DNA of 64,000 bases from Onchidella celtica (GCA_963931925.1 OZ007579.1:36829066-36893065); one strand, 5' to 3'; shown: positions 37,701-52,700, counted from the first letter of the stretch. The notes: a model not told the origin generated them from the letters alone. Numbers and translations are program-made.

Positions 37701-40700
37701 GTTGAGGAAGTTGACTCTTTGCCAGGGGTGGAAATCTTGGGACTGAGAGGGAGAGGAATTTCTTCCTCTTTAGGGGAAGTGGACACCATCTTGGGTAGTG
37801 ATGACACTTCTTGCTCTGTTTTCTGCATTGTCCTCAGTGCATTCTTCACGATCTCCTCAGCTTTGGCATAATCTTCTTTCTCCACTGGGGACCCTTCTTC
37901 TTTAGATTCATCATCAGGGCTAATGGAAGCTGCCTTCAGCTGGTTGGACAGTAAATGAGAAATGGTTAGCACTGCCAGTGCTCCCACTCAACTGAGAAAA
38001 AAACATCTGAAACCTATGCGCGGCGCCTATGCGGAGTGTAAATTTTAAATGATTGACCATATTCTGCACATAAATTTGATATAATGGACAATACATTCCA
38101 CCTACACACAGAAATACACAACAAAATACTTAAATAATAGTAATAATGGACATCGGAAAAATTACCACTGATCTCTTCCACCGCGGATTTCCACGTTTCC
38201 GCAGAAGGGTGGGGGCCCTGACTGCTGGTTATATGACTTCATGTGCCCTACAGGAACATACAGGGTCAAAAAAATATTTGGGACAAGTTCAAGAAATTTT
38301 AGGAACCTTTCGTGGACCTCCAAAATGTACATGTTACCGTATTTCATTCACATCTGTGATGAAAGATCCTTACAAACTGTTGAATGAGAATGAAATTTTC
38401 TTCAGCTTGGAGGGTGAAAGGAAACATTTCAAAATCATATTTGAGATTAACAATAATGTTTAACCTGCACGCCAGTGATCTGGTCTCATACAACACCAAA
38501 ATTTGCTTGCCCTAATACCTTATTGGCCGCGGCAATAGCTGCCTGCTCCTCTAGACCCGGGACAATCTTGCCTGTGCACACTTTACAGTTCAAGTCAAAC
38601 AAATGAGCACGATGTTGGTCAGTGGTGTCAACAGCTGGTGTTTGAGATGGCTCATCCTGGGATTCTGGTTCTGGATCTTTTTTCTCTTCAATGCGGGTCT
38701 GAAGTGTATACAGCAAAACAAGTTTTTAAAAATACACACAAAAAAAAAAAAAACAACTTAGACAGTTTTAATTAATTTCTTGCAGTAGAATATTATTTTT
38801 CAAATCTGGGATTAGAAAGTATGTCATAAACGGAATGTAAAAAATATTGCTATGATGTGTACAAATGCTTCATTAGGGAATGCTAAATTATCTAAAATTA
38901 TGGAAACCAACTTCTGAAATTTCACAGGTTGAATCATAAGGCAATTACAACAACAACAACAACAAAACTAAAGATTTTCACAAATAAAATTGTGTGTGCG
39001 CCTGAAGAAAGGGCCCAGTTGTCGGTACAGCTATTTTTGAGCTAGGGGGTGAAAAGGTAGAAAAAGTCGTGCCTAGTCAAAAATGTACTTCTAGCAGAAA
39101 ACACAAGTTTAAGCATTTCTAAATAGCATATATGAAAAGGAATTTGGAATATTTTATGTTTAAATATTATTTTATTAATTATTTGTAAAACATGTGACTC
39201 TTCAAGAAGTAATATTGAAGTGATTGCTGCTAGGGGACCGTGGACTAATTACAAAGCCGTTATAGAGATAGTACTGAGTAGTGCTCACTGCTCATCTACA
39301 GTTTACCGTGTAAATGGCCACGGTCCCCTAAAAACATCCAAGTCGGAAGTTTTTTGGATCTTGTTAGGAGAGCGCAGTATTTTACATAGAGAGCTAGAGT
39401 TGAGCAGTGAACACAACTCAGTAGTTTCCCTATTTGCCTTTATAATAAAACTACGCACCTCCAACAATATCCAAAAAGTCTGTCATGGGAGTGAGCTGTT
39501 AAAGCTGTTTTTCTCAAGTTTGTTTTTCTCAAGTTTGTTTTTGCCCCCTGCCTTACAAAATGTGTCATATCTTCTAAACTACTTAAGATATTGTTAAAAA
39601 TTTTAAAAGCAGCGTGTTCAGCATTGAATTTTCTAGAAGAATATACTCTTATCTCAAAATCCAAAATTTGCGACAACTAGGACCTTTCTCCAGGCACACA
39701 CACAATTTATTGTTACTTTACATAGTTTAAAGAGACTTTCAGCACAATGTGCACATTTATACCTGTGGCGTATTGCAGGTATAACAAAGGCAACACATAA
39801 GCACTTGACTTGCTTGTAAGAGAAAAAAATATGCTCTGCATATGAAAAAAAAAACAGTGGAAGAAGTTTTAGATATGTGGACAAACCTCTAGAATGCTTA
39901 GGTCTTCATCCTCTACTTCCACCTCCCCTTTGTGGGTTTTCTTCCGCACATGTTTCAAACTCTCGCTGTGCTTCAAGGCTTCTTGTTCTGTCTTCTCTAT
40001 CATCTCAAGTTGCTAGTGGGGGGGAAAAAATCCACAAGCTCTAAATTATTTGGCTGCAGAAACTAACTTTCCTCACAGGGACAACAGATATACACTTTTA
40101 AAGAGCCATTCAGCTGCCCACAGTATTTATAGTACCTTACCTAGTATTTAATTTGAATTTTTTTCAATTCACAGTCACAGGAAAAATTATATTATCATTA
40201 CTAAAGACTTAGGCATGAATGTCACAGTTTGCATAAAATTAACCTTCACCGAATGTCCCCCAAAACTATGCATGGCATAGATCACGGTGTCTAATCTCTA
40301 AAAGAACAATTTATTAGGTTACCCTCTTTAAAAGTATGGTGTCTGTCAGACCCCAAAATGTAAGAATATGGATGCAAGAATAAAATCCTCTTTAGGTGTG
40401 TGGTATATCTGAGACCCAGGGACGTAAACAAAAGTATTGTGTCAGTTAGACCCCAAGGTGTACAGGCAGGAATGGTAAAAATGCATGTGCATTGGTGAGC
40501 ATGCACATGCAGATTTTAAAATTATAAAAACTATGGGAAGACGGGCAATGGTACCATTGAGAAATACCTGGAATTTCAAGGAAAAATTCCCAGAAATAAG
40601 ATAATTACACACGTTTGTTAATGCTTCTCGGTCCAAAAGACCGACGACATACGAAAATGGTTAACAGACCAGGGAACAGAAACTGATGAAGCAAAATTCT

Positions 40701-43700
40701 GATAGCATTATCATATGACAGGGTTTATACAGCGTTTTCAAAACTAATTTTAAGGACTTTTTAAAGACTTCCTAAGGACTCACAGTGGGACCTGTGAGCA
40801 CGAAATATTACATATATGCAGCACTAAAAAATCAAGTACCCATCAAGTGCAAGAAATATTACAACTATACAAGTGGTGTGCAGTACTCATCAAAACAAGA
40901 TGTTTCTGCATCCAGAGTCCAAACACAGTAAATTCACTGTGAAAAATTCAGTTATTTCAAAATACTAATTATCCGGTATGCAACTGAAAGATTTGATCTC
41001 AAATGTTTCAACTGAAACACAAATTTTACGGACTTTGACTTCATTTTCAAAATGTAATGACCTTTTGAGTACTTATTTTTCTTTTATGAAAATTAAGAAC
41101 TTTAAGGACTTTTAAGGACCTATGTGAACTGCAAGCATATCTTTAAATTTTGGACTGTTTCTGACAACGTTGCAGTTCTAGAATTCCAGTGGAGAAAGCA
41201 TGAAAAGAAACTGAGGAAGAGAAATGGCTCTCCCCAAACTTCGATTCAATGATGTTACAGATGTCAATCAAACACTCTGCCATTGGACTTACATGCTTGC
41301 TCTCCTGTTCTCGCCACTTGGCTAATTCTCTGGATGCCAGATCTTCTGTGCTCATCTGTACTAGTTTGTGCGGCTTGATTTTCCCAGTCAAAATTTTACG
41401 GAAGAGACCCTGTCAATAAATACATTGGCAAACACTGATTTTAAAACAGAATGAAATGTGTTTAAGATAAAATCTGATGCAAGTCAATAGACATCTGTGG
41501 AAAAATTAGGAATAAAACTTACGAACAACAATAATGACAATGACATATCGTCCAGTATTCTCCATATTGTTGCATGTGCATTATTGTCTTTTTGAAAAAA
41601 GTGAAGATTAAAACTTTGAAGAGTTGTGTAAAATAAGAGGACAACATAACAACACAAACACATACCTTGAACAATCTTTAACCGACTGGAATGACACTTA
41701 TACATAATGAAATTAGAAGTGAGAGAACCCTTTTCATGACAGAACCTCAAAATCCGCTAATATAGCATATATCATCATCATCATGGTGGTCCCTCGTATT
41801 CGAAGAGGACGTATCTGCACGCATCTGTGTATGCAGAGATGGTTCCGTAGTTCAAGCTGAGACCTGCAGAGCCGCGACCATAAAGGGCAATTGATGTCTA
41901 CTGTTGTTGCGGGGATGGATTCAGCTTGGTGGCTCAGCGTAGTATACAACAGTATGGCAAAAACCCCACGATAAAGAGAAATCCCATTTAATACAGTTCA
42001 TTGTACAAATGGTATTGAACTGTATCTCTTTACGAGACGTGCAGATTACAATATAGTCTTACCTTATTCTTTTTATCTTTGATATTGAAGATCAGACTGC
42101 GATATTTGGTGCGATATTTGTGACCTGTGTCATTGAACATAGAGAAAAGCTCCTCCTCGATTGTCAGTGCCAGAGATTTGATTTCATTACTGGAGAGCAT
42201 GATATCATCAGCTTCATGGGCTCTGAGGACAAGATCATATTTTGTTCACTGAAGGAAAGCTTAGAGCCTGTTCCAAATCAAATTTCGTCCTCTTAAAATG
42301 ATATGGTTCTATCTCCAATTTTTGGCTGAACTGAGTTACACAGTACTTACTACTTCTACAGGCCTTCTCCACTGCGTGTCGAAGTGTCAGGCGGATTCAA
42401 TGTGTGATTTGTAAGTATCACTAACAACAAAAAAAAGTCATATCTCTAAAAGCTATGAGCGCAGGAAACTTTAATCATCAATTTCTCAAAAGCTGAGGGA
42501 AGGAAGAAACTTGTCATTCTAAGGGGATGATTTGTTACATAAACATATTGCGCTGTAGAGTCAGAATCATCAGCAGAACCTGGAAAGATAGCTACTGCAT
42601 TACCTTTTCATGTCTTGCCTAGGTAAACGAAAAATGATGGTTAATGCTCTACAGATAACAGTGCTAGAAACAGTGTAAGACATTTTCCAGGCTGATGGTG
42701 GTCATCTAGAGCAATTTGGCACAAAAATCTAGGTACCACATTTTTTTTTTCTTTTTCGGACATGACTATGTTTTTCTACAGACATTTTACTGTCAAATTT
42801 ATGAATTTTTCTTTTACTTCAATTAGGACAAGTTTTGGCTTTTTCATACTCAACACTTGGTGTAAGACACTCAGTTATAGTTTATACTCAACATCAAGAC
42901 ACTTAGTTACAGTCTACACTTAACATCAAGTACTCAATTACAGTCTACACTAAACATCAAATACTCAGGTTTTACAAGAAGTGATATTTTACTCTGTAGA
43001 AATACTGAGTCAACCACCAGTATCGACTATTCCTATGATTGTAGTACAAGATTACTAACCTGGTGGTCAAGGAATCTCTCAAAGCCGTTCTGACATTCAG
43101 ACGAATCTTATTGGGTCCATCCTCTTTCTTTTCATCTGACCTCGATGAACTGGAACTTTCTGGCCTTTGAGAAGATGAACTGCGTCGCCTCTCACTATCA
43201 CTTCGCTTCCCCGAGTCCTTGCTACTGGTGCTATCGTGGCGTGACCTATCTCCATGACGATGCCTGTCATCTTTTTCTGACCTCCTGTCTTTGTCTGTTG
43301 AAGACTTCCTATCTTTGTCTGATGATGATGATGATTTCTTGTCTCGGTCTGACTTACTGTCTCTGTCCCTGTCTCTATGCTTGTCATCTCCTATAGGAAA
43401 ATCATTAAAAATATCAGCTGACAAAACATGAAAATGGAAAAAGTAAACTACTTTCAAACATTCAAGCAAGCTGGAAGGAACTGCTTTCTTTTTCCTGTCA
43501 TTACATCTCAGTACCACTTAAGTTCCTGACAATATATCAGTGTCAAGAACACTCCATTTTCAAATCCATTTGGTAACTGACTGATATTACTGCACAAGGT
43601 GTGGTTTAAAGCAGCTGCGCAATTGAAATTGACAAGTGATCGCTGGATTATTTGAAATCAGTAGGAGGAGTTCCATTTGAATAACCTAATACGGATATTA

Positions 43701-46700
43701 CAAGGACACTACTTTAGGTACGTCAGTGTGCAGGGGATTGTAGGGCAGGTTAATCCTCTTGGTGGATGTTTTTATACTAAATGCGAAGCTCAGCAAGTAA
43801 CACACAGAACATGAAACAGGTGCCAGATTAAAGCTGTTTAACTCATTTGGTACTCCTGAAGTTGATGTCCTCTTCGACACGTGGCCCCTGTAATAAATTT
43901 TGGTAATAAATTCCCTTAATTAATGTTTCAGTTAAAGAAGGATGGACTGATTACTAGGGACAATGAGGAAATCCGAAATGACAAATTGATAAACTGAAAA
44001 TATACATAAAAAAATATGCAGAAGTATTCTCTCAATTTTATCAATCGATTGCTCACTGGAAGATGAACTTGAACTCCTGTGTTTGTGCGGCTGAACTACT
44101 TCAAATGATGGGTGCTGTTCCAGCCAGCGGTGTAGGCCTTTCTGGGTGGGAGCACTTGAGCCTTTCAACACCTCTCCTGTCTCTCTCTCCACCACCTCCA
44201 CTGCATCAGATGACGATGGCGTGTGTGATTTAGATGTTGATGATGATGAAGAGGAGCTGGATGACTGTTGCTTCTCTTTCACCTGTATGAAGTACGGACA
44301 TATCACAAATATGTCAAGAGGACACACATTTTGTCCATCGGAGCCATTCCAAAACAATGTTAGAACTTTGCTTATACTTTCACTTGGATTATAAATTAAA
44401 ATCTCCTGTACAGTAATGAATCTTACTCACTGTTGAAACAAAACTTCACTCTGGCAAAGGTAATTTTAAAAAGGCCTGCTCTCAATTAGAGAGATATTGG
44501 ATATGATGAGCCAACGAGGGAAGTTTTATAAAATAGAACATACTGTATAGCATAAATCTGAGTTTACTTTACTGGTAAAATTATGCTGGTCATTCAGTGC
44601 TACAAAACTGAAAGGACAAAATGACAGATGACATTATAAAAGGCTATAAAGTCCTCACAAAGCCATTATGTTAACTGCTAAGCAGTTTCTTCTCTATCAC
44701 TGAGCTGTTTGGTTTGCAATTTTACATTTACAACTTAAAATCATCCCACACTTTTTCTTCGAACCAAAATATTATTTTCCACAATATGACCTTTTTCCTC
44801 ATCTGCTCCTCCCGAATGGCCTTCAAAGAGTCCTGAGCATGACTCATTATACATTCATTGCTGCAGTATACAGAGCCTGGCCGAGGGGTTTTGATACATT
44901 TCCGCCCTATGCACTTCTGTTGCAGCTTCGGTTTAGCAGACGATGGCTGAGGAAAGACAAGAAAATGTTTATTAACAAGTTCACACACCAATCACACATT
45001 TTGCAAAATTCCATCTCTCGGACGACTTCAAAACTCATATCAAATGCATTGACAGAAGCATTTATTTCATATCAACAAGCTTTGTCCACTACAATATTTT
45101 ATCTGTTGTTACTCCATAATAGGCTTATTAAGCATCATCACTAGTTTCTGTTCCTCCTTAGTAAGATGGTAACATGAAACTAATACACTCTAGTTAGTTT
45201 CTATTCAACCACAGTAAGATGTATGTGATATATCAATGTCATGAAATTACTGTTACTCTGACAGTTTTCATTATTCCATCACAGTAAAACAGTATATACC
45301 ATAAAATTCAAAGAAGGGCTGGATCATCAACTACTTACAGATTCTCCTCCCTTTGAAGTACTAGGTTTCTCTGATGTCCCAGTCTTCTCTGCACCTGAAA
45401 CATTCAAGCAATATTGAATCAGACAAAATAATATTTAACCAAGTCCAGGTAGCAGTGTTCTGGCCTTCTGTAATGGGACAGCATTCCATTATTATAGCAA
45501 TACTTCTGAGCAAACAAACTAACACTCACCTGGGATATTGGAAACTTTTTCAGATAGGGAGAGAAATGCTTCACATGGACACAAAAACCATTCCCCTTGA
45601 AAGTTGATTTAATTTCCTTTCCAATTAACATAAATTATTCAAAATGCCTTTTTTTGAAGAATACAATGATGTCAACTTAAAAAAAGTTGCTGACATTTGA
45701 GAATTATTAAACGTGGCTTTTTTAAATCTTCTACAGCACCATAATTTAATTGTTGTTTTTTTCTACCACCGATGGAACAATGTTTCCGTATCTTCACTTC
45801 ATATTATAACAATAACCAAACCTGCTTTCTTTATCCGTCACTATGACAGGACTCAAAGTGAACAATTCTGAAAACCACTGAACTGTGTCTGAAACAAACT
45901 CATCAGCGAGACCTATCCACATATTAGTATGTGTGTTAGTGCACTCTTACAGAGACACAGAACAAGCAGTGGATATCATGAACTCACTGAATTCTGTGAA
46001 TCTGGAGAAATGTTTGAGCCCTCGGGTGAACTTCTTACAGAAGAAACTAATTGACCTGGCTCCTTTTAAGTGTACTTACCACTGCAGACAGGACAGATGT
46101 ACTCTTCTTCATTTTCCTCCATCTCTTTCCCTCGTGCTCGTGTTATTCCCACACAGGTACCATGGAACCACTCCTCACATTTGTCACAGCAAATCATGAA
46201 CCTGCAGATATACAGGCAAAATTGACAAAGGTTTGCGCACACTACCAATTCACAACTCACCATGACAAAAAAACAACACATTTCTTTTTTTTTAATCTGC
46301 TTTTACACTTCAAAACTGAAAATTGGAAACACAACAAAAAGCACTCAGACAGAGCTACAAATTTTCTATTGCACAGGACAGTTTACTGCAATATTAGAAT
46401 CCATAACAGCAATACAACTTTCATCCAAGATTGATCCATGTTAATTGATACTCTTCTGCTTGAGGTTCAGTGCTTCATAAATGCCATATGGATTTAGATT
46501 AAGAAATATAAATAATATTAAAACTATAATATGATCATTGAGATTCTTGTATTTTACTAGACGCTGCCATTTGTACCTCTGGTCATTATACGGATGTATC
46601 ATACATCATATGAGAACAGTGTGAAGTGTGCCAGAACAGCAAAGACAATACAATAGTAAAATTGCATAAAACAAGGCAGCACATAACTGGCATGCTGAAT

Positions 46701-49700
46701 GTGGGCAGGGCCTATGACACCTTGCATGATAAGACTGGAGTGCTTCTCAATACAATTCACTATTTTCTCTATTTGGCTTTGTAAAATATGCAATTGTTAT
46801 GTCCCCAAAGCAGTCACTGCTGGGATTGTGTATGAAATCTGTGAATGCAAAACATTCCAGCTATCCATGCTTCTCGTATCTGGTATCTTTGGGGATACTT
46901 ACCTGTTGTTGTGAGGTTTACGACAAATACAATACATGGTGTCTGGATCATTTGGTTCCCAGTCTTGGTCATTTTCATCATCCTCAAAGCCATGCTCTTC
47001 ACTCTCATGCCCTCCTTCATCTTCTTCATCCTCCTCGTCATCTGTGTCCTCTGCAGATGTAATGAAATAAGATAGGGCAGTGCAATAAATTCAGTTCAAT
47101 AATTCAGTCTGGAGACTGCGCAAACTGAAATAGAAATGACCTGCAATGATTGAGACTACATTTCCAAATACCTGGACATCTATTAATGGTCTGCGTTCCA
47201 GAAAGATAAAGATAATGTTATTTCTCCATCTCTGTCTTTTCCCTTTTCACTCACTTATGTAAAAGACTGTTAAGCCAGCTTACTGGAAAGATTTACTAGC
47301 ATTTTTGCATTCAAAATCACTTTGAGGGAACGCAATTTGCAGAGATAGAATACAACTTTGTTTGCAGTGCGTCCAAGTCATCTAAGTTGATCCATGAATG
47401 ACAACAATGAAATAACACCTGAGATGTTACAGACTGAAACAAGGAACTGACTTCATAAATTTGAAGGTTTATTTAAAGTTTCTACTCATATGCAACGCTA
47501 GTCTTACAGCACCAGTGATGGTTAATTAAGAGACCTGTACCAAGTCCCCTTAGAATGACATGGTTCTACCTCCACATTTTGGCTGAACTGAGTTACACAC
47601 TACACATTACTTCTACGGGCCTTCTCCATTGTGTGTCAAAGTATCAAGCGGATTCGGATGTAATTTGTAAGTATTACTATTACTAAAAAGAAAATAATTC
47701 TTTGCTTCAATCGTTGATTTCTCAAAAGTTGACAGAAAGGAGTTAGAACCTTATCATTCTAAGGGGACAACTAGCTAGTTCCGCTCCCTTGCAGTATCCA
47801 GACAATGCATTAAAAGATCTCTTCTTACCTGCCCCATCGGGCTTGATCTTCTTCTGAACTTTTCTCTTGTCTTTTCCTTCTTTCTTTCTATCTGTGCTAT
47901 CCTTACGTTTCTCTGTGCTGTCTTTTCTCTTCTCCGTGCTGTCTTTCCTCTTCTCTGTACTATCTTTTCTTTTCTCAGTGCTGTCTTTTCGCTTCTCAGT
48001 GCTGTCTTTTCGCTTCTCCGTGCTATGTTTCCTGTTCGAATCACTACTGGATTTCCTAATTTCATCGTGTTTCTTTTTCGTAGAAACATCGTCCTGCTTC
48101 AAAGTGGAGACAGATTTGGTTGCAGTGGTTGTCTGGGCTGTTGAAATAACATTTTCTTCTGATGCAACCACTGGAACTCTTCCTATTTCTACTTGACCAA
48201 CAATCCGAAATTCCGTCCCACTTTCTTTCAGTTCTGTGTCCAGACTTTCAAGTATGGATGGCCGATCGCTGCCATCAGATTTCTTCATCATCTGTTGTAG
48301 TTCTTCCATGTTGTCTGGCCATGTTTCCTGAAAATCTTCCTGACTCTCCTGCACGACTGCATCTTCCGGCTCATCCAAAATCTGATCTGGTAAATTGACA
48401 TCCATGAAGACAGCTTGTTTGTGAGAGACACTTTCAAAATCTTCATCCCGGCTGCTGCTGGCCCCTGTGCTCACATTTTTCTGGTTCTCGTGAAGAGAAA
48501 CAGGTGAAGACGGCTTGGAGTACTGATGTTCAATTAAGACGTGATGTACATTTTCTGGTCTGACATACGATTCTGTGTTATAAGTTTCTTGTGAATACTG
48601 AGGTTTGTGGTCTTCTGATGCATTCTCTGAATCCTCAGGCTGGGTTTCATCCTTCTTCTGTTGGTCATGGACTATGAGACCATCAGGTTTGAAGAGGTCC
48701 ATCATGGTCATGTCAACTGGAGCTTCATGTTCAGGTTTGTGATGCTTTGGTTTAGGTTTGTTGGCAGCATTAGCAGGCAGTAAAGGTGGAGGACCATCAT
48801 CTGTAGCCCCTTCCTTTCCTTCACTACCTCCACCTGAAGATTTTTCTACTTTCTTACCACCTTCACTGGACTTCCGTCTCTCTTTGGATGAATCACTTGA
48901 GTGGCTTCGATCCCTCCCATGCTTTCCTGCATCACTTGACTTCCGTTTCTCCACATCTTTGGGCTTTTTCATCTCTCCTTTGTCACTGCTTTTCTGAACA
49001 GCAGATTTCTTCTTCTGCAGCTCCTCCTTAGATGGCTGATCTTTGGCAGATTCGGTTTTAATATCCTTTACGACAGTTTTTGCTAGAACCTTCTTGTTTC
49101 CAAATGGTTGATGACTTTTCTTTTTATGAATTATCCCCCTTTTCAACAAATCTTCAACTTCAGATTTCTGCTTCTTCTTTGTCCCTTCTGGACTCATTTT
49201 CTTCTCCTTAAGTAGAGATTTTCCCCCAGCCCCTGCTATTTTTGACTGCTTCATTTCAATGTTTTTTTGCTTCAAATCACCCATCACTTTCTCTTCACTT
49301 TTTTCTCCCCCAAGTTTACTAATGTGACCTTTTGACTTCTGTGAGAGACCTGGAGCTTTCTCATCCGATGTCGCAATTTTAGGCTTATCAAATGCAGAAA
49401 TCAACTTGTCCCCTCCTTTGACCTGGGATGTTTTAATTTTAATAATCTTTCCATCCGCTGTCTTGATTAAATTCCCTTTCCCTGGCAGTACCTTCCCTCT
49501 GATGATTGTCCCATCAGCTTTCTTAATAACTTTAATCTCAGATGTCCTTTTCACTTCAGGTTGAGTCTTTGGTTCAGTTTTGACTTCTTTCTTCACAACC
49601 TTCATCTTGCTTCCTGATTTTGCATCAGTTCCTTCCTTCTTGACTTTCTTTATCCCAACATTTTTTATCGCGGACATTTTGGACTCTTTCTTGTGTTGTG

Positions 49701-52700
49701 GAACACCATCTTGTGTCTTGCTTTTGGCAGTGGAACTCGACACATCTTGTAACTCGGATTTCACATTTGTGTCATTGGACTGAGATGTTTTCTTTGAGCT
49801 ACCCTTTTTCCCAGCCATATCTGATGGTGCCCGTTTCACCAGGCCAAGGTCATTTGGGGGAACGCGCTTAACTAGGCCTGCCAGTGCTGGGGCAAGTTTC
49901 TCCATCTGTGCTGACTTGGGAGCCTGAAATAAATCAGACAAGACAATGCTGTGAGCAACACTGGTAAATGACCACAACCCATAACTTCAATCATTCCAAG
50001 ACATTTGCCTAGTTCACTGTTCTGTATTCAAGTTTCATCATTGTAAGAAACACCACTGCACAAGAATCATTTTAGAATTATTTACAACAGAGTTGAAATT
50101 TTTGTTAAGTTTTCAGGAAAATTAAGTCAATGTACACTCAAGAAAATTTACTTCAACTTCATAAAACATTGCATCTATATTCCTACATAGCCACCCAATG
50201 CAATTAACCCTCTGGTGCCCATGATACCATATTTGGGACGCCTCCCTCAGTGCCTAATTTTCTACATTTTGGACAAGTTCTGATTTCTCCACAAATTGTT
50301 TCACTTGATGACACGGTCTTTCTTTTTTTCTTCATTTTAATTAACTTTTGTAGGTTTCAAAATATTTGGACATGGAAGTTTATTTATGTCTAGGCACTAG
50401 AGGCTTAATCTTTCCTGAACAAAGACCTCTCTTCCCATAGAACACAAGGGACATTTTCTGCTCAACAGCAAGGGTATAAAAATCCAGCTGGTTACAAAAA
50501 CCTAGGAAATGATTGATATTTCTGACTTATCTCACGAAGCTGGGAAAATGAGCTGCACTGTTTTCTGTAAAACAACAATCTTCCCTGTTGATATAATTTT
50601 TCAGGTCACAATCTGAGTGGGATTCAGTTCTATCACTCTGAACATGTTGACTATAATTAACACTTACCATCACAGTGAAGGAAAACTGACAATAATTACC
50701 ACAGCCTATCAGTGTTTTATCTCAATGAAAATTAAAATGAACACAAATAAAAAACTGAAACTCCTGAAATAGCAATGCCCCAGAAGAAGAGATCCCAGTC
50801 AAACAAGCATTCAAGCCTAAACCTCAAAATAATGTGATTACAGTAAAACCTCGCTATACCGCCATTCCCGCATACCGCCAGCTTTTCGCCGTGGTACGGA
50901 TCTGACACCTATACAAAATCACTAAAAATCTCGTTATACCGCCATCCGCCAACAGTTTGACTGCTACATTCATAACTTGAGTATAGTAAATATTGCTCGT
51001 TATAGCGCCAATGTAAATTTAACCCCCACTCCCCACATCTACCTAAATCCAGCTAACAGTCGGAACATCACATGGCGCCACAGTCTGTGTTTGTTACTCA
51101 AACACCAATCCTACTACACAGTCTTCGCTTTTGAAGTCCTGATAGGCCTACTGATGGGGCATGCAGTGGGAAAGACGGGTCACAGTTCAATAGAGAGTTT
51201 GCGAACGAACTTAAGCGCGCGCGAGGTGATGCTTCAACTGGTTCATACCCGTCGCGGGGTACGATGCAAACAACGCACATTTGTTGCTGAATTGTAATGT
51301 AGCATAATTTGTCATGTTGCAATACATAATACTTTTACTCTTAAGGTGCGATTTCCTGAATAAATAAACTCCAACACACATAAACACAAAAAACAACAAC
51401 AAAAAAATACAAATGAAAACAATGTAAACTTCAAAATGACAACGGAGGTTTATGTCTAGTGGAGAGATAAGGGAGATAACTGCAATATTTTAGACATGTT
51501 AGCCAGTCCAATGTTCGTAAATTACTTAATTACTTATTTCCTTTGTTCTACATGGTATTTTCGTTGTACCGCCATTCTCATTATACCGCCAATTTTCTGT
51601 TTGCCCCTTACTTGGCGGTATAACGAGGTTTTACTGTATATGTGAAAATCTACAGCAATCTACACCCTACAAAATCTGAAACTCTGTTCACATTTTTGAC
51701 TTAGCAGATTCTACACTGACAAGCCATAATTTCTCATTGGGCAAAGTTACTGTTCATGTGAATACCAAACTCGTATATTTTGAGTACAAGTTTCAATAAC
51801 ATTTACTGAGGTGTGGCCCAACTGCTGATAAAATATGAACACTAAGAATTTACCTGTTTTTTCGATGGCACTTCCTCATCTTCCTGATCAGTGGCCAGCT
51901 TTCTCTTCATTCCCGCAACAGGTGAACAGTCAAGATCTGAGCCAGAGTCAGAGCCCGCCTCAGCCAGTTTCTTAACGAGATTCTGGGCAAGTGGAGAAGG
52001 TGCACCTCCTGGCTTCTCCTCCTTCATCTGCGCTTTCAGCTGTGATATTGGTGTATCTTCATCCTCATCTGAGGTTGTTTCATTCTCATCCTCATCCATT
52101 TTGGCTTTTTTGCCTTTTACTTTAGCTTTCACAGTCGTCTTCTTCCTCTTTTGGCCACCTTTGGGAGTTGTCCCCTCATCATCCTCCTCATTTTCACTCT
52201 CGTCGTCATCCTCAGGGACCTGCTTTGAATTAAGTTTTTTCTTCCCTTTCATCAGGGAAACTTTTGTTTGTTTCTTTTTGGCAGTGGCTTTAGGTCTTCC
52301 CCTTTTGGCTTTTGGTTTTTCGATTTCTGCTTCTCCATTGTCCTCTTCATCATTTTCCTCCTCTTCCTCATCATCATCTTTCTTAGATCCTTTGCCTTTC
52401 TTCTTCCTAACAGCAACTTTCCTCTTCATTGGCTTCCGCCCATCCTCCTCGTCTTCATCCTCATTCTCTTCGTTGTCCCCTTCTCCTGTCTCTGCATCAC
52501 CATCTTGTTTTTGCTTCCCTTTCTTCTGTCCCTTGCCAGCCTGTTTACCTTTCCCTGTTGTTATCCCTGGTCTGTGAAGTTAAGGACAAGAGGAAATGAA
52601 AAACAGATCATTCTTTTCTTCTAATCACTTGTCTTGGTTTACCTTAACCCCTTTACTGCCCTGTGGACATATTCCGTAGATACTAAAATGAATAGCATGA

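Noticed and set aside
51891..52624. 228-residue plus-strand frame rich in Ser/Phe
   Set aside because: Antisense shadow of DIDO1 exon 2; its Ser/Phe composition is the complement of Glu/Lys codons.
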